Shown here: positions 57,500 to 64,000 of the stretch, in pieces | How positions within the stretch are numbered: position 1 is the stretch's first letter | How the letters are laid out: each line of letters opens with the position of its first letter | Source: Brucella pseudintermedia | GTDB taxonomy: Bacteria > Pseudomonadota > Alphaproteobacteria > Rhizobiales > Rhizobiaceae | Reading direction: 5' to 3' | Length of the DNA stretch: 64,000 nt | NCBI RefSeq assembly: GCF_008932435.1 | Contig: NZ_WBWE01000015.1 | Span: forward strand, 1 to 64,000 | Notes under the pieces: model-generated | The model's input: only the letters and a program-made list of their open reading frames with translations | Databases searched by the model: none | Told to the model about the DNA's origin: nothing | Program-made: the position numbers and the translations under genes

Positions 57500-59077
57500 T
57501 TACTCCGCAGGTGCGATGCTGGCCGGGGCGAGAATTGCTTCCGGCTTGCTGTCGGGCTCAGGTCCGGCCTTGATGGCGCGGATCATCAGGCCCATCTCGA
57601 TGATGAAGAGAACCGTATAGATCGCCACAAAACCAAGTATGGTCAGCAGCACTGTGGACGCACCGAGATTGGAGACGCCAACTGCCGTGGGCAATATGCC
57701 TTCGATGACCCAAGGCTGACGGCCGTATTCGGCCACGATCCAGCCCATTTCGGCAGCAATCCACGGCAGCGGTATCGAAAAGACGGCAACCCGCAGCAGG
57801 ACCGGATAACGGTCGAGCTTGCGGCGCGCGGACAGCACGAAGAATGTGCCGGTCAGCAGGATCAGGAAGAAGCCAATGCCGACCATGATGCGGAAGGACC
57901 AGAAGAGCGGCAGGACACCGGGAACCGTGTCGTTGGCTGCCTGCGTGATCTGCTCATCGGTTGCCTGACGCGGATCATCGACATAACGCTTCAGCAGGAG
58001 CGCATAGCCCATCCACTGGCTGTTGTCGGCAAAAACGTCCTTCACGTCCTGGGGAACGGCGTTCGTGTCGCCAGCCGCGCGGATTTTCTGCAAGGCGTCA
58101 TAGGCGACGATACCGTTCCTGATATGGTTTTCCGCGTTCTGGACCAGTTCGTTGATACCTTGGATCGGCGTCGTGAGGGAGCGGGTGCCGATCAGGCCCA
58201 TGACCCATGGAATATGCACTGCGAAGTGGGTTTCGCGCGCCTCCTGGCTGGGGAAGCCGAAAACAGTGAACGAGGCCGGGGCCGGTTCCGTCTCCCACAT
58301 GGCTTCGATGGCCGCGATCTTCATCTTCTGGTGTTCATTGGCCAGATAGCCGCTTTCATCGCCGAGAACGACAACCGAAAGCGAAGCAGCCAGACCGAAG
58401 GATGCCGCGATGGTCATGGAACGTTTGGCCAGTTCTACCGAACGTCCCTTGAGCAGATACCAGGCGGAAACACCGAGAACGAAAATGGCTGCAGTGACAT
58501 AACCGGCTGAAACGGTGTGCACGAACTTGGCCTGCGCGACCGGGTTCATCAGCACGGCAAAGAAATCGGTGATTTCCATGCGCATGGTTTCAGGATTGAA
58601 CGCCGATCCGACCGGATTCTGCATCCAGCCATTGGCGATGAGAATCCACAGTGCCGAGAAGTTGGAACCTGCCGCGACAGCGTAGGTTGCCATGAGATGT
58701 CCGATTTTCGACAGGCGATCCCAGCCGAAGAAGAACAGGCCCACGAAGGTCGCTTCGAGGAAGAATGCCATGAGACCTTCAATGGCAAGCGGCGCACCAA
58801 AGATATCGCCGACATAGTGGCTGTAATAGCTCCAGTTCATGCCGAACTGGAATTCCATCACGATGCCCGTCGCGACGCCCATGACAAAGTTGATGCCGAA
58901 CAGCGTACCCCAAAATTTCGTCATCTGCCGCCAGATGAGTCGCCCCGTCATAACGTAAACGGTTTCCATGATGGCAAGCAGCACGGAAAGACCCAAGGTC
59001 AGAGGTACGAAGAGGAAGTGATAAAGTGCCGTGATTGCGAATTGCAATCGCGACAGGGAGACAATATCGAGTTCCAT
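57500..59077 (-). CDS. cydA: Cytochrome bd oxidase subunit I
   Basis: Predicted 525 aa from MELDIVSLSR (E. coli about 522). The longer frame to 59185 is only upstream sequence. Heme-ligand positions are His20 (ITALYHFLFVPLTLG), His187 (FVHTVSAGYVT) and Met398 (FRIMVGIGF). The long Q-loop between about 250 and 385 and the GRQPW motif at 452-456 place it in the E. coli-like long-loop class rather than the cyanide-insensitive CIO class. It lies 175 bases downstream of cydC in the same direction. Confidence 0.94.
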   Translation of the reverse strand: MELDIVSLSRLQFAITALYHFLFVPLTLGLSVLLAIMETVYVMTGRLIWRQMTKFWGTLFGINFVMGVATGIVMEFQFGMNWSYYSHYVGDIFGAPLAIEGLMAFFLEATFVGLFFFGWDRLSKIGHLMATYAVAAGSNFSALWILIANGWMQNPVGSAFNPETMRMEITDFFAVLMNPVAQAKFVHTVSAGYVTAAIFVLGVSAWYLLKGRSVELAKRSMTIAASFGLAASLSVVVLGDESGYLANEHQKMKIAAIEAMWETEPAPASFTVFGFPSQEARETHFAVHIPWVMGLIGTRSLTTPIQGINELVQNAENHIRNGIVAYDALQKIRAAGDTNAVPQDVKDVFADNSQWMGYALLLKRYVDDPRQATDEQITQAANDTVPGVLPLFWSFRIMVGIGFFLILLTGTFFVLSARRKLDRYPVLLRVAVFSIPLPWIAAEMGWIVAEYGRQPWVIEGILPTAVGVSNLGASTVLLTILGFVAIYTVLFIIEMGLMIRAIKAGPEPDSKPEAILAPASIAPAE

Positions 59078-59252
59078 CTCTTTAAGCCGGGTATCCGGCC
59101 CTCCTGGTGTTATGAGCTGCGCTTCCGGCGCCGCCCCCGTTTTGAAAGCGGGCAGTTTCTGAAGACTTTCCCGCTTCAATTCCAACTACCGGTCCAAGTT
59201 CCGGTTAGACGCCCCCACACCGCGCCCTGGCGCGTGTCGGTGCTGTTATCGC

Positions 59253-60935
59253 TTACCTCATGGTTTCGAGGATTTCGTCAAAGCGCGCTGTCCCCTTACC
59301 TACGGACTCAATTAGAGCGCCTTGATTTAAAACAATGATCCGTTCACAAATTAGCGCTTCGCGGCGGATATGCGTGGCGATCAGCAGCGTGCGTGAACCG
59401 GCCCGCGCCTTGAGACGCTTAAGAACATCACCGGCGGTCGCGCTGTCGAGACCTTCGGTCGGCTCATCCAGCAACCAGAGCGGCGCATCGGTCAGAAACA
59501 GCCGCGCAAGGGCCAGACGACGCGCCTGTCCACCTGACAGCCCCAGACCGCCCTCGCCCAGCATTGCGTCCAAACCGGCAGGCAGTTGCCGGATAAATGT
59601 CCCGAGGCCGGCGGCGTCCAGCGCATCCAACAGTTCCTGATCGCTTGCATCGGCGCGCGCCAGCCGCAGATTGTCGCGAAGACTGTCCTGAAAAAGCTCG
59701 GTCCGCTGGGTGAGAAGGCGCGTGGGCAACACCGCGATGCTGCCCTGTCTTGCCGGAATCTCTCCGGCGAGCAGAGCGAACAGGGTCGATTTGCCTGCAC
59801 CGCTTGTGCCGACGATGGCAACACGCTCCCCGGCGACAATATCGAGCGTGATATTTTTCAGGGCATCACGGTCAGTACCTTCATGGCGAACGAACAGGTT
59901 TTTCAGCTCAGCTGCCACGCCGCTCACCGGCCCTTGGACCAGTGCGGATTGGACGTCATCCGCCAGTTGAGGCGCGACACGCTTTGCAGCAAGGACCGTG
60001 CGACCAAGTTCCATCGCGCCGCGCCGCAATGCCGAGAAGGGTTCCATCGCACCGAGAATGACAAGCATTGCAAGCGCGGCCACAGGCGCGCCGATGGTCT
60101 GCGCCTGCATCAGCAATCCAACCGCCACAAGGCCACCCGCAAGCAGGACTGCGTGAACAATGCCGAAACCGGCCCCGGCAACAATCTCTATGCGGTTCAG
60201 CTTGCGATCCGACGCGGCGACATAGCCATCGGCACGGGCCAATGCCAGCTTTTGATCTTCGAGCCGTCCCGCCATCAGAAGATCGGTTTGACCAGCCACA
60301 AGATCGACTGTGCGGGCGCGCAGTGCTTCCGTGCCTTTGGCACGCCGGCGCATGGATTTTTCGGAAATGCGGCCGGCAGCAAGCGGAATGCAAAGGCCCG
60401 CCGCGAGCAGGATAATCGCTACCAGCAACCCGAAGGTCGGGCTCATCAGGCCGAGCGCGATACCGGCAACAAGTGCGGTGGCGAGCGCGGCCCCGATGGG
60501 CACTACCACACGCAGATAAAGCGAATCCAGCGCATCGATGTCTGCGGTCAAACGGAAGAGAAGATGCGCCGGACGTTTCAAAAGTGCATTCGCAGCACTT
60601 GGGCGCGCCCAGCTGCGAAACAGCTTTTCGCGCAATGCCGCGAGGATCGCGAGCGTTGCATCATGGGTGACGAGCCGTTCGAGATAGCGCGAACCGGTGC
60701 GCAGGATCGCAAGCAAACGGATACCGGCGGCGGGTGCGAAAACATCGAACACGACTGCCGTGGCGCTGCTCAGGCCCGCAATCGCCGTTGCGGTGATGAA
60801 CCAGCCCGACAGGCCAAGAAGTGCAATACCGGCGAGGACGGTTACTGTTGCCGTTGCGATACCGGCGAGGAGAGCCGTTCCCTTGGTGCGAAAAAAGAGC
60901 CGCAGGATTGGCTGCAATGACTGGAAGCCATTCAT
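59253..60935 (-). CDS. cydC: CydC, thiol ABC exporter subunit
   Basis: Predicted 560 aa from MNGFQSLQPI. Six N-terminal helices are followed by an ABC domain with Walker A VGTSGAGKSTLFALLAG, signature LSGGQARRLALARLF and Walker B LWLLDEPTEGLD. CydDC exports glutathione/cysteine and is needed to assemble cytochrome bd. It overlaps cydD by 4 nt, so the heterodimer subunits are translationally coupled. Confidence 0.92.
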   Translation of the reverse strand: MNGFQSLQPILRLFFRTKGTALLAGIATATVTVLAGIALLGLSGWFITATAIAGLSSATAVVFDVFAPAAGIRLLAILRTGSRYLERLVTHDATLAILAALREKLFRSWARPSAANALLKRPAHLLFRLTADIDALDSLYLRVVVPIGAALATALVAGIALGLMSPTFGLLVAIILLAAGLCIPLAAGRISEKSMRRRAKGTEALRARTVDLVAGQTDLLMAGRLEDQKLALARADGYVAASDRKLNRIEIVAGAGFGIVHAVLLAGGLVAVGLLMQAQTIGAPVAALAMLVILGAMEPFSALRRGAMELGRTVLAAKRVAPQLADDVQSALVQGPVSGVAAELKNLFVRHEGTDRDALKNITLDIVAGERVAIVGTSGAGKSTLFALLAGEIPARQGSIAVLPTRLLTQRTELFQDSLRDNLRLARADASDQELLDALDAAGLGTFIRQLPAGLDAMLGEGGLGLSGGQARRLALARLFLTDAPLWLLDEPTEGLDSATAGDVLKRLKARAGSRTLLIATHIRREALICERIIVLNQGALIESVGKGTARFDEILETMR

Positions 60936-62680
60936 TCGGCAGCCCTCCTCTGCCAGAGCGGACCATTGCTCGCGCCGCCATCCAGACGAACGATGCGATC
61001 CATCCTGCACGCAAAGGTTTCGTCGTGCGTTGCGACGATCAGCGTCTTGCTCTTGGCAAGTTTCAGAAGGCTGTCGGCAATGAGCGCTGCCGTTTCCTGA
61101 TCGAGATGCGCGGTGGGTTCATCGGCCAGAATAATATCTGCGCCGGGATCGACAGCCGCACGGGAAAGCGCCAGCCGCAGGGCTTCGCCGCCGGAAATTC
61201 CGGCTCCGTTCTCGCCGACAAGGCCGTTGCCCGTGACGCCCAGAACATGGCCGAGTGCCATATCGTCGATGATGGTTTTGGTTGTTGCAAGGTCGGCTGG
61301 TCGACCTAGTGTGATATTCTGGCGGGCGGAACCGGCAAAGATATGCGGTTTCTGTCCGATCCAGCTCATCCTTGCGCGGAGCGCGCTCGCCGTTTCTTCT
61401 GTCAGCGCGATACCGCCGATCTCGACCCTGCCAGCCTGTGGAGCCGTCAGCCCGGCAATGAGCGCCAGAACGGTCGATTTTCCATAGCCGCTTGGCGCGA
61501 GCAGCGCTACGTGTTCCCCCGCCTCGATATGAAGACTGAACCGGTCGAGTACCGTGGCTCCAGCTCCGTAACCAAAGCCGATATTGTGCAGGGCAACCGT
61601 GGGAGTCTCCCGTGTAGCTGCCTGATTTGCACCCTTTCCGACAACTGACATGGGGTGCTCGGCAAGCTTTTCCAGCGCGTCGATGGATGCTTCGCCTGCC
61701 GCACGGTCGTGCCAGACGGCTGACAGATCGCGCAAGGGCTCGAAGAATGCAGGTGACAGAAGCAGGACGAAAAGACCTTCCGCCAGGGTCAGCTTGTGCC
61801 CCCACGCTCCGAAGTTGAGCTGGCCCAGTAAATGAAAGCCGATATAGACCGCAACCATGGCGACACCGATTGCAGCGAAAAGTTCGAGCACTGCGGACGA
61901 CAGAAAAGCAATGCGCAGGACGGCCATCGTTTTTGAACGCAAGGTTTCGGCGTTCTCGCGCAATCGGTTTGCGGTCGCATCCACTGCATGGAACGTGCGG
62001 ATCGTTGCAAGGCCGCGCAGTCGGTCGAGCAGAAAACCGTTCATGCCGCCAAGGGCGACGAGTTGCTTTTCGCTCGCGGCTTTAGCGCGCCAGCCGATCA
62101 GCGCCATGAAGATCGGTATCAGCGGCGCGGCGACCATCAGGACAAGCGCCGCGGCCCAGGAATACCAGAGCACGACCGCAAGTATAGCCAATGGAACCAG
62201 CATGACGCGAATGCGCACCGGGACGAAACGCGAAAGATAGGGAACGACCATCTCCGCCTGTTCGGCGAGAATACTTGCCACCTCGCCCGACGACGGGCGC
62301 GTCACATCGAGCGGCGAACGCTCCGCAAGCGCAGAAACGGCATTGGTCCGCAGCCGGGAAAGCTCCAGCCTCGCGGCATCGAATGCCTTCGCCGCACCCG
62401 CGCTGTCGAGAATGCTGCGCAGGCAACCGAGTATGAAAATGCCTGCTGCACTATAATAGATGGAAATATTGAAGCCGGTGTCGGCCAATCGTCCGATGGC
62501 ATAGGCCAGAAATCCCGCTTGCGGCAGCCACAAAATTGCGGCCAGCGCCTGAAGATATGCCCCCCGCTTCAGCAAGGACGGAACAGAACGACGCTGCAGG
62601 CGGCGCGAGCCTTGCTCTTTGCCTGCCGCTTCGCCGACTTCTGCCGTCAATGTTTCCGTTCGGGGGACAACGGATGTCAC
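60932..62680 (-). CDS. cydD: CydD, thiol ABC exporter subunit
   Basis: Predicted 582 aa with a GTG start (62680), its GTGA overlapping the stop of the regulator gene upstream. The membrane domain comes first; the ABC domain has Walker A LAPSGYGKSTVLALIAG, signature ISGGEALRLALSRAA and Walker B IILADEPTAHLD. It partners CydC. The unusual start and overlap suggest translation depends on the upstream regulator gene. Confidence 0.92.
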   Translation of the reverse strand: MTSVVPRTETLTAEVGEAAGKEQGSRRLQRRSVPSLLKRGAYLQALAAILWLPQAGFLAYAIGRLADTGFNISIYYSAAGIFILGCLRSILDSAGAAKAFDAARLELSRLRTNAVSALAERSPLDVTRPSSGEVASILAEQAEMVVPYLSRFVPVRIRVMLVPLAILAVVLWYSWAAALVLMVAAPLIPIFMALIGWRAKAASEKQLVALGGMNGFLLDRLRGLATIRTFHAVDATANRLRENAETLRSKTMAVLRIAFLSSAVLELFAAIGVAMVAVYIGFHLLGQLNFGAWGHKLTLAEGLFVLLLSPAFFEPLRDLSAVWHDRAAGEASIDALEKLAEHPMSVVGKGANQAATRETPTVALHNIGFGYGAGATVLDRFSLHIEAGEHVALLAPSGYGKSTVLALIAGLTAPQAGRVEIGGIALTEETASALRARMSWIGQKPHIFAGSARQNITLGRPADLATTKTIIDDMALGHVLGVTGNGLVGENGAGISGGEALRLALSRAAVDPGADIILADEPTAHLDQETAALIADSLLKLAKSKTLIVATHDETFACRMDRIVRLDGGASNGPLWQRRAAE

Positions 62681-63261
62681 TCTCGCTTAGGCTCCTTTTT
62701 GGCCGATGTTCGTCCGCGCCCGAGCGCCACGATCCTGTCCGTGGTTTCAAGGAAGCGGGTCACCTTGGCGCCAAGCGCCAGAAGACTGGTCAAACGGTCT
62801 GTATCCAGCCGCTTGACGTCGTCGTACCAGTTGGTCAGTCTTTCGATCAGGCCGTACATGTCCTTCATGCGATCCTGCGCATAAAGATCGCTGTCACCCT
62901 GCGGCTGTTCCATCAGGATCTCGCGCAGAACGGTGAGCGTAGGATCGATTTCGCGCTTCTTGCGCTCCTCGGCGAGCGTGCGCAGGATCTGCCACACGTC
63001 GTCAGGCGTCGTGAAGAAATCACGGCGATCACCCGGGATGTGCTTGAGCAACACCAGGTTCCAGCCTTGCAGTTCGCGGATACCCATGGAAACGTTCGAC
63101 CGCGACACGCCGAGAGCATCGACGATCTGGTCGGCGCAAAGAGGCTCAGGCGATATATAAAGAAGCGCATATATCTGCCCTACGGTGCGGTTGATGCCCC
63201 AACGGCTGCCCATCTCCCCGAAGTGGAGCACGAACGACTGAACGATTGGCGACAATTCCAA
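62677..63261 (-). CDS. GbsR/MarR-family transcriptional regulator
   Basis: Predicted 194 aa. Winged helix-turn-helix around residues 25-85 (GRSWG-type opening GSRWGINRTVGQIYALLYIS, then ADQIVDALGVSRSNVSMGIR), followed by helical dimerisation regions. It is the first gene of the cyd operon and overlaps cydD, so control of cytochrome bd expression is the obvious inference. A palindrome, TTCTGAATTTTCAGAA, lies 19 bases upstream of its start and may be its own operator. GbsR-type regulators elsewhere respond to choline; the signal here is unknown. Confidence 0.85.
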   Translation of the reverse strand: MELSPIVQSFVLHFGEMGSRWGINRTVGQIYALLYISPEPLCADQIVDALGVSRSNVSMGIRELQGWNLVLLKHIPGDRRDFFTTPDDVWQILRTLAEERKKREIDPTLTVLREILMEQPQGDSDLYAQDRMKDMYGLIERLTNWYDDVKRLDTDRLTSLLALGAKVTRFLETTDRIVALGRGRTSAKKEPKRE

Positions 63262-63650
63262 AATTCTCTCTCCCGTAAATTCTGAATTTTCAGAAATTAC
63301 TGAAATCCAGATAATTCAAATGATCTGTTCCTTCAATCAGCTCGCCTCCGGCACAGGTCCGAATGGACAATTGGCCGCAGCCCCGGGACACTCCTCCAAA
63401 TGCCCTAAGGGACGATAGGCCGCTGCATCCCGCTCCGCGGTCGTTGGCAGTGATGCAAGGGATTCGGCAAATGGCAGATAATGTTTCCGGTCGGCAGGAT
63501 AGCCGGTCTTGAAGCGAACTCCAAAACAGGTCTCCGGTCAGCCCGAAAGCGACAGCCGCCATTTCCTCGCGGAGCTGGCGGTTTTCCCCATTTGGTGCGG
63601 CGGAAAACGCTGGCTTTCCGCCCTCTCCGCACCCTCGAACATCATACCGA
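63262..63650. other. Intergenic region upstream of the gbsR-cyd operon
   Basis: 389 bases without a recognisable gene; the short frames lack ribosome sites and similarity. Near the operon start lies the palindrome at 63280-63295 and a further partial copy (TTACTGAAATCCAGATAA, about 63297-63314). A short stem GGCGGAAA/TTTCCGCC lies at 63599-63622 without a U-run. Confidence 0.5.
63280..63295. promoter_or_regulatory. Candidate GbsR/MarR operator
   Basis: TTCTGAA and TTCAGAA form a perfect 7-bp inverted repeat with a 2-bp spacer, immediately upstream of the regulator gene and the cyd operon. A degraded second copy follows. Size and place suit an autoregulating MarR-like protein. Confidence 0.5.
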
Positions 63651-64000
63651 CTAAAGCGGGTCGGAAGATGAAGGCAGCTCCTTGCTGTCCTGCGTTCTGT
63701 CGCGATGGATCACGGCGCGGCTGAGCAGCATGAGCGTTACCGGCGTTGTGACAACCACAAAGACGGTAATGACCACTTCATGCAGAATCGGCTTCGATTG
63801 CAAGATGGAGAAAAATATAATCGACGCGATCAGGATGCCGCCCGCCCCGAACGACGAGCCGAGCGTGGGAGCATGAACACGCTCGTAAAAGCTTTTGAAG
63901 CGGACAAGGCCGATGCATCCCACAAGCGTCAGGAATGCCCCGCCGAGCAGAAAAAACGAAATGACAATAGCGGCCCAGACAGGAATTTCGCCGGCATTGA
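63651..64000 (-). CDS. Monovalent cation/proton antiporter subunit G, 5' end cut by window
   Basis: The frame is open to the window edge, reading NAGEIPVWAAIVISFFLLGG from 63998, so the start lies just outside. The conserved core LVGCIGLVRFKSFYERVHAP and TLGSSFGAGG identifies the MnhG/MrpG/PhaG family, a small three-helix subunit of the multisubunit Na+ or K+/H+ antiporter. The rest of the mnh/pha operon should lie beyond the right edge on the same strand, upstream of this gene. Confidence 0.88.
   Translation of the reverse strand, partial: NAGEIPVWAAIVISFFLLGGAFLTLVGCIGLVRFKSFYERVHAPTLGSSFGAGGILIASIIFFSILQSKPILHEVVITVFVVVTTPVTLMLLSRAVIHRDRTQDSKELPSSSDPL

Noticed and set aside
63290-63632. 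Small minus-strand ORFs upstream of the gbsR gene
   Set aside because: Cys/Arg/Ser-rich random composition without ribosome sites; probably non-coding.

Overview
The window looks like a chromosome segment of an alphaproteobacterium of the Brucellaceae (Brucella, including species formerly called Ochrobactrum). This rests on the gene families and their order, an 842-bp IS5-family element with TA target duplication like the Brucella IS711, octamer repeats close to AGGGCAGT (the Brucella HOOF-Print octamer), and degenerate Bru-RS-like intergenic palindromes. The species is inferred, not proven. Most of the window is GC-rich, operon-dense metabolic DNA; the first 4.4 kb is visibly more AT-rich and looks acquired.

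Layout. 1-4424: four tandem genes for leaderless beta-sandwich (Ig-like/Big_1-like) proteins, the last frameshifted at a C6 tract and cut by an IS. 4425-5266: the IS, with a -1 frameshift transposase. 5267-13450 (minus): an operon of an SDR, a spermidine/putrescine-type ABC importer, a HisD-family dehydrogenase (HpsN-like), a zinc alcohol dehydrogenase and an EamA exporter truncated by the IS; a sulfopropanediol-type catabolic role is the best guess. 13784-14422: alkB. 14515-25358: a complete L-rhamnose catabolism locus (rhaI, rhaD, then divergent rhaR-rhaS-rhaT-rhaP-rhaQ-rhaU-rhaK) with a striking CAATCA/TGATTG operator array. 25409-27718: MFS transporter and LysR regulator, then an octamer-repeat locus.

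27943-32708: D-amino-acid aminotransferase, polar amino-acid ABC importer and a DmpA-type self-processing aminopeptidase, apparently one peptide/D-amino-acid salvage unit. 32992-37626: tripartite efflux system (NodT-type outer-membrane lipoprotein, MacA, MacB). 37936-40449: an FtsK/SpoIIIE translocase without membrane segments. 40654-42154: a 61-aa basic protein and a DadA-like oxidoreductase. 42337-43089: SURF1. 43092-48057 (minus): branched-chain 2-oxoacid dehydrogenase complex (E1 alpha, E1 beta, E2, E3).

48627-56034: an amino-sugar-type uptake locus (CUT1 ABC importer, Gfo/Idh/MocA oxidoreductase, BadF-type kinase, GntR/UTRA regulator). 56082-63261 (minus): a GbsR/MarR-type regulator followed by cydD, cydC, cydA, cydB and cydX for cytochrome bd oxidase. 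The window ends inside a monovalent-cation/proton antiporter subunit G gene. No rRNA, tRNA, CRISPR array or prophage was seen.

How the parts fit: the window is mainly scavenging catabolism (rhamnose, possible sulfonates, peptides/D-amino acids, branched-chain keto acids, amino sugars), each unit with its own importer and often its own local regulator, plus respiration under low oxygen and efflux. The best candidates for something undescribed are the Ig-like gene row at the left edge, the HpsN-like paralogue with swapped metal-ligand residues in a polyamine-transporter operon, and several regulatory structures (rha operator array, hairpin with the ribosome site in its loop upstream of the E1 alpha gene, gbsR-cyd palindrome).
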